From Azospirillum baldaniorum (GTDB lineage Bacteria > Pseudomonadota > Alphaproteobacteria > Azospirillales > Azospirillaceae), in assembly GCF_003119195.2 (NCBI RefSeq), contig NZ_CP022254.1, forward strand, positions 107,501-171,500: DNA of 64,000 nt. Direction: 5' to 3'. Positions 27,359 to 36,458 of this stretch are shown piece after piece (the stretch's first letter is position 1; each line of letters starts with the position of its first letter). Made by a program: the position numbers and the translations under genes. The notes beneath the pieces are model-generated. The model did not search any database and was not told the DNA's origin. It was given only the letters and a program-made list of their open reading frames with translations.

Positions 27359-28498
27359 ATGGAATCAGCCATGGATGACCGGGGTCAGCAAAGCCAGCTT
27401 TCGTTCCCGCCCGACATGGTGATCCCGCCCCAGCGTTACTCCGGCGAGGCCAATCACGCCGAAGAGGCGGCGCGAGTTTTCCGCCGTTGCTGGATGTTCG
27501 TTGGATTTACGGACGACCTGCGCAACGACAACGACTTCATCACCGCGGACATCGCCGGCACCTCGGTTCTGGTCCAGAATTTCGACGGGGAACTGCGGGC
27601 CTATCACAATGTCTGCACGCACCGCTATTCGCTGATCCACCTGCGGCCCTGCGGCAACGGCAAGCCGGTCTGCCCCTATCACGGTTGGGTCTTCAACCGC
27701 GACGGCGTTCCGGTCGGCATCCCCGGCAACCGCGAGCATTTCGGCCTGGACGACGCGGCGAAGAAGCGCCTTGCCCTGCGGCGCTTTGAGGTGGCGGTGC
27801 GGGGCCGCTTCGTCTTCGTCCGGCTGGAACCGGCTGGGGCGGGGCTGGACGAGCAGCTGGGCGCCTACGGCGCCGTGCTCGACCATCTGTCGGACCTGTT
27901 CACCGACCGCATCGACGAGGGCGTGCTGCCCTGGAACGCCAACTGGAAGGCGGCGCTGGAAAGCGCGCTGGAGGTCTACCACGTCGACGCCACCCACCCG
28001 GAGACCTTCAAGGGCTACGTCAAGAAGGTGTGGATCTGCTCCTACGAAGGCGAGCATTCGCGGGGCGTCAGCCAGCTTTCTGATGGCTCAGCGCGCTGGT
28101 GGGACGGGGTGAGCCAGAAGATGGGGCTGCCGCGCAGCGACCGGCTGGAAAGCTACGACCATTATCTGATCTTCCCCAACCTCGCCATCGGCGTCTCCCA
28201 TGGCGCGCTGATGAGCGTCCAGACCTACGATTCCATCGGGCCGGACCGCTGCGAGCTGCATTACCGCCTCTTCCTCGGCGAGACGTCCAAGCCGCAGACC
28301 AAGGGCGGGGCCGCGCGCAAGGCGGTGGAGGCCAACGTCTCCGGCTTCAACCGCACCATCCTGGGCGAGGACCAGCGCGTGGCCGAAGCCACCCACAAGG
28401 GGCTGAAGCAGGTCCAGGCCCCGGCCGTCCTCGGCTCCTGCGAGGAGCGCATCGCCGCCTTCCACCGGGCGTGGCTCGCCCGCATGGCCGCCGAATGA
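27359..28498 (+). CDS. Rieske non-heme iron oxygenase, large subunit
   Basis: 379 residues. The Rieske [2Fe-2S] centre is formed by CTHRYSL (Cys, His) and CPYHGW (Cys, His) at about 85-106. The mononuclear iron site shows ALEVYHVDATH with two His, as in ring-hydroxylating and related oxygenases. No reductase or ferredoxin gene is adjacent, so electrons must come from elsewhere. Its genetic link to an SDR (ATGA overlap) and to sugar genes suggests hydroxylation of an acyl or sugar intermediate. Start ATG 27359 or 27371; neither has a strong ribosome site. Confidence 0.88.
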   Translation: MESAMDDRGQQSQLSFPPDMVIPPQRYSGEANHAEEAARVFRRCWMFVGFTDDLRNDNDFITADIAGTSVLVQNFDGELRAYHNVCTHRYSLIHLRPCGNGKPVCPYHGWVFNRDGVPVGIPGNREHFGLDDAAKKRLALRRFEVAVRGRFVFVRLEPAGAGLDEQLGAYGAVLDHLSDLFTDRIDEGVLPWNANWKAALESALEVYHVDATHPETFKGYVKKVWICSYEGEHSRGVSQLSDGSARWWDGVSQKMGLPRSDRLESYDHYLIFPNLAIGVSHGALMSVQTYDSIGPDRCELHYRLFLGETSKPQTKGGAARKAVEANVSGFNRTILGEDQRVAEATHKGLKQVQAPAVLGSCEERIAAFHRAWLARMAAE

Positions 28499-29265
28499 GC
28501 CGGGACATGAGCCCGCTCGTCGATCTCGCCGGACGGCATGTCCTGGTCACCGGCGCGTCCGCCGGGATCGGGCGGGCGACCGCTCTGCTGGCCGCCGGGC
28601 TCGGCGCGCGGGTCACGCTCAACGGGCGCGACGCCGGACGGTTGGCCGAGACGTCGGCGCTTCTGCCGGGGGAGGGGCACCGGACGGCGGCCTTCGACCT
28701 GTCGGACAGCGACGCCATTCCCGGCTGGGTCAAGGCTCAGGCGGAAACCGGCGGTCCCATCGCCGGTCTGGCCCATTGCGCCGGCGTGCAGGTCGGCAAG
28801 CCGGTGCGCGGCGTCGACCGCGCCTTCTTCGACGGCATCCTGCACGCCAACCTGCTGAGCGCTCTGGCGCTGGCCCGCGGCCTGCGGCAGAGGGGCTGCC
28901 ACGCCGAACCGGCGGCGCTGGTCCTGGTGTCCTCCGTCGCCGCGGAGATCGGACAGCCGGGCAACGTGGTCTATTCGGCGGCCAAGGGCGGGCTGGTCTC
29001 GGCCACCCGCGGGCTGGCCATGGAGTTCCTGCGCGACGGCATCCGCGTCAACTGCGTCGCTCCGGCGATGGTCGAGACGGAGATGATGGAGCGTTTCCGC
29101 CGCACCACCACGGCGGAGCAGTTCGAGGCGATCCGCGCCGCCCATCCCATGGGCTTCGGCAAGCCGGAGGACGTGGCTTCGGCCATCGCCTTCCTGCTGT
29201 CGCCGGCCAGCGGCTGGATCAACGGGGTGATGCTGCCGGTGGACGGCGGCTATCTGGCGACGTGA
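28495..29265 (+). CDS. Short-chain dehydrogenase/reductase
   Basis: 256 residues with classical SDR motifs: VLVTGASAGIGRAT (cofactor), LVSSVAAE (Ser), VVYSAAKGGL (Tyr-x3-Lys) and a final LPVDGGYL. Its ATG overlaps the Rieske oxygenase stop (ATGA), so the two are translationally coupled and may act on the same substrate in sequence, hydroxylation then oxidation or reduction. The closest relative in the window is the minus-strand SDR at 25388. Confidence 0.9.
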   Translation: MSRDMSPLVDLAGRHVLVTGASAGIGRATALLAAGLGARVTLNGRDAGRLAETSALLPGEGHRTAAFDLSDSDAIPGWVKAQAETGGPIAGLAHCAGVQVGKPVRGVDRAFFDGILHANLLSALALARGLRQRGCHAEPAALVLVSSVAAEIGQPGNVVYSAAKGGLVSATRGLAMEFLRDGIRVNCVAPAMVETEMMERFRRTTTAEQFEAIRAAHPMGFGKPEDVASAIAFLLSPASGWINGVMLPVDGGYLAT

Positions 29266-29294
29266 CGCCGCAGGTGTTCGAAGGGTAAGGGTCC

Positions 29295-29846
29295 ATGTTC
29301 CGCTTCCGCCGACCGACGGCCGACGATGCCGAGATGCTGCTGCGCTGGCGAACCGAGCCGTCGATCACCCGCTTCATGTTCACCGATCTGGCGACCCCCG
29401 ACGTCGAGCGGCAGCGCGCGTGGCTGGCCGCGATGGACGCCCGCGCGGACTTCCGCCATTTCATCATCGAGCATGAGGGCCGCCCGGTCGGCTATCTTTC
29501 CTACTATGACATCGACCGCGTGCATCTGCGCTGCTCCTCCGGCTCGTACATCGTGGAGGAGAAGGACAGGCGGAAGCTCGCCGGCTTCCTGCACTGCTTC
29601 ATCATGGATTATTGCTTCTACGGTTTGGGGATGAACAAGCTCTTCAACTATTTCATGGAGGGCAACGACACGGTCATCCGCATCCAAAGGGTTGTGAAAG
29701 CGCGCGAAGTTGGGGTGCTGCGTCAACATGTTCAGAAATACGGCCGTTTCCACGACGTCCATGTGTTCGAGACGCTGCGCAGCGATTGGGAGGGACACCC
29801 CCATATCTTCCCGCGCGAAACCACGCTGGCCGCCTTCGCGGAATAG
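29295..29846 (+). CDS. GNAT acetyltransferase, PseH-like
   Basis: 183 residues with a GNAT-type fold: FRFRRPTADDAEMLLRWRTEPSITRFMFT at the start, then HFIIEHEGRPVGYLSYYDIDR. The YLSYYDID segment and overall length resemble PseH, which N-acetylates the 4-amino sugar in pseudaminic acid synthesis. It follows the SDR after 29 bases and lies between other nonulosonic-acid genes. It might transfer a longer acyl group instead of acetyl, given the nearby ACP and synthase genes; that is speculation. Confidence 0.78.
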   Translation: MFRFRRPTADDAEMLLRWRTEPSITRFMFTDLATPDVERQRAWLAAMDARADFRHFIIEHEGRPVGYLSYYDIDRVHLRCSSGSYIVEEKDRRKLAGFLHCFIMDYCFYGLGMNKLFNYFMEGNDTVIRIQRVVKAREVGVLRQHVQKYGRFHDVHVFETLRSDWEGHPHIFPRETTLAAFAE

Positions 29847-29992
29847 GCCAGGCGGCTGGGGGCTTACGTTGGGCGGTCGGCCGGGAAAGTTCGCCGTCAC
29901 CCCCACCGAATGTTTGACCAATCCACCGCCGACGCGGTATGCGGCGGGGGTGGGGGCGGCGCCGCGGCGCCGGGAGCATGAGGGGAAGCACG

Positions 29993-30718
29993 GTGCGGCC
30001 TGAGGAAGCCTTGACGGACATCGACGTCACGCTGCTTGCCGGTGGTCTCGGCTCGCGCATGCGGGGCGTCTCGGGCGACACGCCCAAGGTGCTGGCGCCC
30101 ATCGCGGGCCGTGCCTTTCTCGGACATCTGCTGGACCATCTGGCGGCCTACGGCGCGCGCCGGGTGGTGCTGTGCCTGGGCCATCTGGCCGACCGGGTGA
30201 CGGCGTGGCTGGCCCAGGGCGACACCAACCGCTCGCTGGACGTCGTCTGCCAGATCGAGCCGAGCCAGATGGGCTCCGCCGCGGCGCTCGCCTACATCCG
30301 CAAGGACCTCAAGGCCGGCACCGTCCTGGTGATGAGCGGCGACACCTTCCTGGACGCCGACCTGCGCGCCTTCGTCGCCTCGCACCGCCTGTCGGGGGCG
30401 GAAGCGTCGGTGCTGTGCGTGGAGGTGGAGGACGCCGCCCGCTTCGGCCGGGTGGAGGTTGGGCCGGACAGCCGCGTCCGCCAGTTCCTCGACAAGGCGC
30501 CGGGGCGCGGGGTCATCAACGCCGGAGTCTATCTCTTCTCCGCGGCCTTCCTCGACCGCATCGCGGCCTCCGGGGCCAGTTCGCTGACCCGCGACGTGCT
30601 GCACAAGATGCCGCCGGGAACGCTGCACGGCCACGTCGCCAAGGCGCGCTTCATCGACATGGGCACGCCGGAAAGTCTGGCGGTCGCCGCCAGCGTGATC
30701 GGCGGCCGCGAGACCTGA
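29993..30718 (+). CDS. Sugar-1-phosphate nucleotidyltransferase
   Basis: 241 residues, an NTP-transferase with the nucleotide-binding motif LLAGGLGSRMRG followed by DTPKVLAPIAGRAFL, and a metal-site VMSGDTFLDADL. It resembles heptose- or mannose-1-phosphate guanylyl/cytidylyltransferases (HddC type). A GTG at 29993 is preferred because GAGGGGAAG lies just upstream; the in-frame ATG at 29978 has its purine tract too close. It supplies an activated sugar to the locus; the nucleotide is not certain. Confidence 0.8.
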   Translation: MRPEEALTDIDVTLLAGGLGSRMRGVSGDTPKVLAPIAGRAFLGHLLDHLAAYGARRVVLCLGHLADRVTAWLAQGDTNRSLDVVCQIEPSQMGSAAALAYIRKDLKAGTVLVMSGDTFLDADLRAFVASHRLSGAEASVLCVEVEDAARFGRVEVGPDSRVRQFLDKAPGRGVINAGVYLFSAAFLDRIAASGASSLTRDVLHKMPPGTLHGHVAKARFIDMGTPESLAVAASVIGGRET

Positions 30719-30732
30719 GCGGAGCGGACGCC

Positions 30733-32679
30733 GTGGCGACGCTGGACGAGGCGCTGGCCATCGCGCTCGACCTTCACACCGCCGGGCGGACGGAGGAGGC
30801 GGAGGCCCTCTACGGGCGCATTCTCGACGCCGTTCCGGACGAGCCCAACGCCCTTCATCTCTACGGCCTTCTCTGCGCCCAGGGCGGACGTCTGGAGCAG
30901 GCCGCCGAGCTGCTGAACCGGGCGGTGGCGCTGCGCCCCGGCCTTCCCGAGTACCGAGCCAACCTCGCCATGCTGCATCAGGCCCGCGGCAATCCCGCCG
31001 CAGCGGCCGAGGAGTACCGCGCCGCCCTGCGGCTTTGCCCCGATTCGGCGGCGCTCGCCTTTCCGTTGGCCGGAGCGGCGCGGCAGGCGGGGCAGGGCCG
31101 GCTCGCCATGGCGGCCTATCGCCGCACGACCCTTCTCCAGCCCGACCTTGCCGAGCCACTGGTCCAGGCCGGAATCCTGCTGCGCTACGAGGGGCGGACG
31201 GGTGAGGCGGTGACGGCCCTGCGCCGCGCCGTCCGGCTGCGTCCCGACCATGGGGAGGCGTGGCACCATCTCGGCGTGGCGCTTCAACGCCTCAAGAGCC
31301 CGGAGGCGCCGGCGGCGCTGACGCACGCCGCGGCCTTGTTGCCGGAAGACGCAACGGTCCGGCTCAATCTCGGCCGCGCCTATTACGAGGCGGGATGCTG
31401 GGACGCCGCCACCACGGCTCTGCGCGGCGCGCTGGCGCTCGATCCGGCGAACGACGGCGCGCTGGAGCTTCTCGCTGCCGCCCGTCGCAGAACGGGCGGG
31501 CAGGCGGAGACCATGACGGCGCTGCGCCGCCTGCTGCGGCTGCGTCCGGAGGCGGCGAACGGCTGGTACGCGCTGTCGCTTGCCGAACCCGGCGCCCTAG
31601 GGGCGCTCCGCCGCGCACTGGCCCTTCAGCCGGATCACCGCAACGCTTTGAGCGGTTTGGCGAACCGGCTGCGCGACCGGCGGGAGATCGCCGCGTCGCT
31701 GCGCCTGCACGATCGCGCCGTCCGCTTGCAGCCGGCCAGCGCCGAGGCGCGCTGGAACCGCTCCCTGGCCCGGCTCCTCGCCGGCGACCTGACCGGCGGC
31801 TGGGAGGATTACGAGGCGCGCTGGGGCGTGGCCGATTTCCCGACCAGTCCGCGCGGGCTGCCGCAGCCGCTGTGGAGCGGCGAGGGCATCGCCGGGCAAA
31901 CCATCCTGCTGCACGAGGAACAGGGCCGCGGCGACGCCATCCAATTCGTCCGCTACGCCCCGCTGGTCGCCGCCCGCGGCGCTCGTGTGCTGCTGGAGGT
32001 CGGGGCCGATCTGGTTCCCCTGTTCCGCGGCCTGCCGGGGGTGGAGCGGGTGTTTGCGCGCGGCGAGGCTTTGCCCGCCTTCGACTGGCAGTGCCCGCTG
32101 CTCAGCCTGCCGCGAGCCTTCGCCACACGGCTGGAGAGCGTCCCCGCCGCCGTTCCCTACCTGACCGCCGACCCGGCACGCGCTGCGACGTGGCGGGGAC
32201 GGCTGGCCGGCGACGGTCTCACGGTCGGGCTGGTCTGGGCCGGCAACCCGCAGTTCGCCGGTGATCGGGAGCGATCGCCGGGCTTGGCGGCGCTGGCCCC
32301 GCTCCTGGCGGTGCGGGGCTGCCGCTTCTTCGGCCTGCAACTCGGCCCCGGCCATGACGAGATGGCGCGGCGGACAATGCCGCCGTCCTTCACCGATCTG
32401 GCGCCGGAGATTCGCGACTTCGCCGACACCGCGGCGATCATGGCGTCGCTGGACCTCGTGGTGTCCTCCTGCACCGCGCCCGCCCATCTTGCCGGTGCGC
32501 TGGGCGTTCCGCTGTGGGTGCTGCTGTCCCACGCGCCGGACTGGCGCTGGCTGCTCGACCGCGCCGACAGCCCCTGGTACCCGACCGCCCGCTTGTTCCG
32601 CCAGCCCCGCCCCGGCGATTGGGCCACGGCGGTGGACGAGGTTGCGGCGGCTCTGGCCGAACACGCGGCGCGTTCTTGA
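30733..32679 (+). CDS. TPR protein with C-terminal glycosyltransferase domain (FlmG-like)
   Basis: 648 residues from a GTG start. About the first 360 form tandem TPR repeats (e.g. NRAVALRPGLPEYRANLAML). From about 395 there is a glycosyltransferase-like domain: LLHEEQGRGDAIQFVRYAPL, GLVWAGNPQFAGDRERSPGL, FFGLQLGPGHDEM, DFADTAAIMASLDLVVSS, LAGALGVPLWVLL and SPWYPTARLFRQ. This pairing is found in FlmG, which attaches pseudaminic acid to flagellin in Caulobacter; the TPR part recognises the flagellin. The neighbours PseI and flagellin support that role. Confidence 0.83.
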   Translation: MATLDEALAIALDLHTAGRTEEAEALYGRILDAVPDEPNALHLYGLLCAQGGRLEQAAELLNRAVALRPGLPEYRANLAMLHQARGNPAAAAEEYRAALRLCPDSAALAFPLAGAARQAGQGRLAMAAYRRTTLLQPDLAEPLVQAGILLRYEGRTGEAVTALRRAVRLRPDHGEAWHHLGVALQRLKSPEAPAALTHAAALLPEDATVRLNLGRAYYEAGCWDAATTALRGALALDPANDGALELLAAARRRTGGQAETMTALRRLLRLRPEAANGWYALSLAEPGALGALRRALALQPDHRNALSGLANRLRDRREIAASLRLHDRAVRLQPASAEARWNRSLARLLAGDLTGGWEDYEARWGVADFPTSPRGLPQPLWSGEGIAGQTILLHEEQGRGDAIQFVRYAPLVAARGARVLLEVGADLVPLFRGLPGVERVFARGEALPAFDWQCPLLSLPRAFATRLESVPAAVPYLTADPARAATWRGRLAGDGLTVGLVWAGNPQFAGDRERSPGLAALAPLLAVRGCRFFGLQLGPGHDEMARRTMPPSFTDLAPEIRDFADTAAIMASLDLVVSSCTAPAHLAGALGVPLWVLLSHAPDWRWLLDRADSPWYPTARLFRQPRPGDWATAVDEVAAALAEHAARS

Positions 32680-32744
32680 AACCTTAACCACGCCGGGGCT
32701 ATCAGGAGGCGGGGCGCACCACAGGCGCCGGTTGGGGGATCCGC

Positions 32745-34364
32745 ATGTCCGACATCGCCGGGGAACAGGCTGCCACGCTGAAGGCCCTGCTGGCCGAGCG
32801 TCAGTTCAACGCCGACCGCCTCAACGCCCTGACGACCCACTGCGAGCGCATGCGCCGCGAACTGGATCGGGATGTCCGCCTGTCCATCGCCGAGGCGCTT
32901 CGCCGCGACCCGCCGACCGGGGAGACGGTGCTGCTCCACTCCGTGCTGTTCCAGTTGACCGGCGACCTCTACCACTACGAGCGAATTCTTCATTATTTGC
33001 TGCTGGGTGGGGAGCGGGTGGGGCCGCAGTTGATGCACTACACCTACTGGTGCATGGCGCGGCAGCTGTTCCTGGCGGCGTCGGCACCGGAGAAGCTGGG
33101 CGCCTTCGGACCCTGCGACCTGTTCCGCTTCTACGAGGATCTGGTTTGGGCGGTGGCGCGGCGCTGGGGCGTCGTTCCGCCGCGCCATGTGCCGCGCGCC
33201 GGGCCGATCCGACGGGTGGCCGTGCTGACCAACCAGTTCACCAACGACCAGCACCAGCCCTCGCGCGACTGCTTCGACTACGCCAGCCGGCTCCAGGACG
33301 ATTTCGGACTCGATGTCGCCATCATCAATTGCAACACCATGCCGTTGCGGGCCGAGAGCCTGTTCGTACCACCGATGGTCGCGGGGTTGGTCTCCGACTA
33401 CGAGGGTGTCTTCGCCCTGAAGATGTTCGGCAAACAGGTGAAGATGGCGTCCTTCACCGACCGCGCCTTTTCCAAGGACAAGCTGTCCACCATCGTCGGC
33501 GCCATCGACGGTTACGACCCCGACCTGCTGGTGACCTTCGGCGGGGCCAACGTGGTTGGCGACCTGTTCGCGGTGACCGGCGCGCGGCCGGTGGTCTGCC
33601 TGCCCACCACTTCGGGCATGACCATCTCGCTGGCCCATCTGGTGCTGGGCTATGAGGAAGGGAACCACACCGACGCCATGCCGGCGCTCTACCGCGGTCC
33701 CTTCGCGCGGCGCTTCCGGCCCTTCACGCTGGGCTTTTCCCCGCCCCCCACGGCGGGTGTCGAGGGCGCACCCGATCTGGGCGACGCCGCCTTCGTCTTC
33801 GCCGTGGTCGGCACCCGCCTGGACATCGAGGTGACCGCGGAATTCCTCGCGCTGGCCGATTCCATCCTCGACCGTTGCCCCGGCGCGGTGATCGTCTTCG
33901 CGGGAGAGGTTGAGCAGTTGCCGGCCCGCCTGAAGGCGACGCGCAACGGCGCGCGGATGCGCAGCCTGGGCCATCTCAAGGACATCCGCGCCTTCTACCG
34001 GCGCTGCCACGCCTACCTCAACCCGTCGCGCCAGGGCGGCGGCGGCAGCGCCGCCTACGCCATCGCGGAGGGGCTGCCGGTGGTCACGCTGGCCTGGGGC
34101 GACGTGGCGAGCGTGGCGGGAGCCGGCATTCCCGTTCCGGACGCCGCCGCCTACGTGGAGCGGGCCGCCGCCCTCGTCGCCGACCCGGCGCTGCGGGAGC
34201 GGCAGTCGGAGCTGTCGCGCATCCGTTTCCAGACCGTCGGCGACCGTCACCGTTGCGCCGAACGGCTGCTGGCCTATGGCGAGGAGGCGCGGGACCTTCT
34301 GCGGGCTGCGGCCAAGGCGGGCGCACAAAAGGAAGACCCGCCGTCCGCTTCCGTGGCAGAGTGA
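32745..34364 (+). CDS. Glycosyltransferase-like protein of the flagellar glycan locus
   Basis: 539 residues. The N-terminal 150 are helical. The C-terminal part looks like a GT-B-fold transferase: RVAVLTNQFTNDQHQPSRDC, LLVTFGGANVVGDLF, then FAVVGTRLDIEV, IVFAGEVEQLP and CHAYLNPSRQGGGGSAAYAIAEGLPVVTLAWGD, a donor-site pattern like that of GT4 enzymes. It sits between the FlmG-like gene and pseI on the same strand. Its acceptor could be flagellin or a first sugar on it. I do not know the precise family. Confidence 0.7.
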   Translation: MSDIAGEQAATLKALLAERQFNADRLNALTTHCERMRRELDRDVRLSIAEALRRDPPTGETVLLHSVLFQLTGDLYHYERILHYLLLGGERVGPQLMHYTYWCMARQLFLAASAPEKLGAFGPCDLFRFYEDLVWAVARRWGVVPPRHVPRAGPIRRVAVLTNQFTNDQHQPSRDCFDYASRLQDDFGLDVAIINCNTMPLRAESLFVPPMVAGLVSDYEGVFALKMFGKQVKMASFTDRAFSKDKLSTIVGAIDGYDPDLLVTFGGANVVGDLFAVTGARPVVCLPTTSGMTISLAHLVLGYEEGNHTDAMPALYRGPFARRFRPFTLGFSPPPTAGVEGAPDLGDAAFVFAVVGTRLDIEVTAEFLALADSILDRCPGAVIVFAGEVEQLPARLKATRNGARMRSLGHLKDIRAFYRRCHAYLNPSRQGGGGSAAYAIAEGLPVVTLAWGDVASVAGAGIPVPDAAAYVERAAALVADPALRERQSELSRIRFQTVGDRHRCAERLLAYGEEARDLLRAAAKAGAQKEDPPSASVAE

Positions 34365-34394
34365 AACCCGACCATCACAGCGAGACCGCCCTCC

Positions 34395-35447
34395 GTGCCG
34401 CGCGACGTCATCATCAACGGCCGTCCCATCGGCCCCGGCCATCCGCCCTATCTGATCGCCGAGATGTCGGGCAACCACAGGGGCGACCTGAACCGGGCGC
34501 TCGCCCTGGTCGACGCCGCCAAGGAGGCCGGCGCCGATGCGGTGAAGCTGCAGACCTACACCGCCGACACCCTGACCATCGACCATGACGGGCCGGGCTT
34601 TCTGCTGGAGGGCGGGCTGTGGAAGGGCCGCACCCTGCACGACCTCTACCGCGAGGCCCACACCCCCTGGGAGTGGCACCGCCCGCTGTTCGAGCGCGCG
34701 CGCGCCATCGGCCTGACCATCTTCAGCTCCCCCTTCGACGACACGGCGGTGGATCTGCTGGAGCGGTTGGACGCCCCGGCCTTCAAGATCGCCTCCTTCG
34801 AGCTGAACGACCTGCCGCTGATCCGCCGGGCCGCCCGCTCGGGCAAGCCGCTGATCCTGTCCACCGGCCTCGCCACTCTGGGCGAGATCGCGGAGGCGGT
34901 GGAGGCTGTCGGAGACACGCCGCTTGTCCTGCTCCATTGCGTCAGCGGCTACCCGACGCCGCCGGAGGACTGCAACCTGCGCACCATCCCGCATCTGGCG
35001 CAGGCCTTCGGCGTCGATGTCGGCCTGTCCGACCACACCCACGGCGTGGCGGTGCCGGTCGCCGCGGCGGCGCTGGGGGCAGTGGTGATCGAGAAGCACT
35101 TCACCCTGTCCCGCGCCGATGGCGGGGTGGACAGCGCCTTTTCCCTGGAGCCGGCGGAGTTCAAGGCGATGGCCGATTCCGTGCGCACCGCCTGGGCGGC
35201 TCTGGGCCGCGTCCATTACGGGGTGAAGCCGAGCGAGGCGGGAGGACGTGATTACCGCCGCTCCCTCTACGTCACCGCCGACGTGGCGGCGGGCGAGGCG
35301 CTGAGCGCCGCCAGCGTCCGCTCCATCCGCCCCGGCTTCGGAATGGAGCCGAAACATCTCCCCGCCGTGCTCGGCCGCCGCGCCGCCCGCGCGCTGAAGC
35401 GCGGCGAGCCGCTGCGCTGGGACATGCTGGCCCCGGAGGACGAATGA
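34395..35447 (+). CDS. pseI: Pseudaminic acid synthase (NeuB family)
   Basis: 350 residues. A TIM-barrel NeuB domain (YLIAEMSGNHRGDLNRALALVDAA, ADAVKLQTYTADTLTI) is followed by a C-terminal SAF/antifreeze-like domain (RRSLYVTADVAAGE...RPGFGMEPKHL). LYREAHTPWEWH is the segment that, from memory, separates PseI from sialic and legionaminic acid synthases. It condenses phosphoenolpyruvate with a 6-deoxy-diacetamido hexose to form pseudaminic acid. GTG start at 34395. Its stop overlaps the next ATG by four bases. Confidence 0.92.
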   Translation: MPRDVIINGRPIGPGHPPYLIAEMSGNHRGDLNRALALVDAAKEAGADAVKLQTYTADTLTIDHDGPGFLLEGGLWKGRTLHDLYREAHTPWEWHRPLFERARAIGLTIFSSPFDDTAVDLLERLDAPAFKIASFELNDLPLIRRAARSGKPLILSTGLATLGEIAEAVEAVGDTPLVLLHCVSGYPTPPEDCNLRTIPHLAQAFGVDVGLSDHTHGVAVPVAAAALGAVVIEKHFTLSRADGGVDSAFSLEPAEFKAMADSVRTAWAALGRVHYGVKPSEAGGRDYRRSLYVTADVAAGEALSAASVRSIRPGFGMEPKHLPAVLGRRAARALKRGEPLRWDMLAPEDE

Positions 35448-36202
35448 GCGCCGCCACGGCCAAGCCGCGCGTCGTCTGCATCTCGCAGGCCCGCATGACC
35501 TCGACCCGACTGCCCGGCAAGGTGCTGATGGAGGCGGCTGGGCGTCCGCTGCTGGCGCATCATCTGGAGCGTTTGGCGCGTTGCCGGACGCTCGACGCGC
35601 TGGTGCTGGCGACCACGGTGAACGGCACCGACGACCCGGTGGCGGAATTGGCGAGATCGCTCGGGGTGCCGGTGTTTCGCGGCGACGAGCAGGACGTGCT
35701 CGGGCGCTTCGCCGGGGCCGCTGCCATGGCCGGCGCCGACGTGGTGGTGCGGGTCACCGCCGATTGCCCGCTGATCGACCCGGCGCTGGTGGACCGCGTG
35801 GTGGCCGCCTTCCTGGAATCGGCGCCGCCGCTGGACTATCTCAGCCTGGACGTCACCCGCTTCCCGCGCGGCCTGGACAGCGAGGTCTTCACCCGCGCCG
35901 CTCTGGACGAGGCCTCCGCCTCCGCCACCGACCCGGCGGAGCGCGAGCATGTCACCGCCCATATCTACCGCCGTCCGGAGCGTTTTCGCATCGGCGCCCC
36001 CCTCGCGCCGGAGGACGGCAGCGTCCTCGACCAGCGCTGGTGCGTGGACGAGGCCGCCGACCTGGAACTGGTCCGCCGCCTGCTGGGCGCCTTGCTTCCC
36101 GAAAATCCCGGCTTCGGCTGGCAGGATTGTTGCAATCTGCTGCGCCAGCACCCTGAATGGGCCGACCTGAACGGCAGCGTGCGTCAGAACACGCTCCACT
36201 GA
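35444..36202 (+). CDS. SpsF-like cytidylyltransferase
   Basis: 252 residues with an N-terminal nucleotidyltransferase fold: VVCISQARMTSTRLPGKVLMEAAGRPLL, then VVVRVTADCPLIDPALVD with the metal-binding Asp. This is the CMP-sugar type seen in SpsF of spore coat loci rather than classical PseF. Its ATGA overlap with pseI argues that it activates the same nonulosonic acid as the CMP sugar. The C-terminal third (VLDQRWCVDEAADLELVRRLL) matches the SpsF family pattern. Confidence 0.85.
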   Translation: MSAATAKPRVVCISQARMTSTRLPGKVLMEAAGRPLLAHHLERLARCRTLDALVLATTVNGTDDPVAELARSLGVPVFRGDEQDVLGRFAGAAAMAGADVVVRVTADCPLIDPALVDRVVAAFLESAPPLDYLSLDVTRFPRGLDSEVFTRAALDEASASATDPAEREHVTAHIYRRPERFRIGAPLAPEDGSVLDQRWCVDEAADLELVRRLLGALLPENPGFGWQDCCNLLRQHPEWADLNGSVRQNTLH

Positions 36203-36217
36203 AACGGAGACACCACC

Positions 36218-36451
36218 ATGGACCGCAAGGAATTCCTGCTCGCGCTCGACGAGATGCTGGAACTGGACGCCGGCACCCTGACGGGCGCGGAAGAACTCGA
36301 CTCCATCGACGCCTGGGACTCGCTGGCCGTCATCAGCTTCATCGCCCTGGTCGATGAGAAGCTCGGCCACGTCGTGGAGGGCGAGAGGCTCGTCAAGGCG
36401 AAGACGGTGGACGACCTGCTGGGTCTGGCCGGCATCGCCGTGACGGCCTGA
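36218..36451 (+). CDS. Acyl carrier protein
   Basis: 77 residues, acidic and helical, with the phosphopantetheine Ser in AWDSLAVISFIA (Ser about 35). Length and pattern fit a discrete ACP. It follows the SpsF-like gene by 15 bases and is one of two ACPs in the operon. It would tether an acyl chain for the synthase and reductases in the same locus. Confidence 0.88.
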   Translation: MDRKEFLLALDEMLELDAGTLTGAEELDSIDAWDSLAVISFIALVDEKLGHVVEGERLVKAKTVDDLLGLAGIAVTA

Positions 36452-36458
36452 GTCCCAG

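Noticed and set aside
27340..27360. ACCGATAA resembling a sigma28 -10 element before the Rieske gene
   Set aside because: There is no TAAA -35 at 15 bases, and the element runs straight into the start codon.
32157..35357. A 1066-codon minus-strand open frame opposite pseI and glycosyltransferase genes
   Set aside because: Antisense shadow; plus-strand products are recognisable enzymes.
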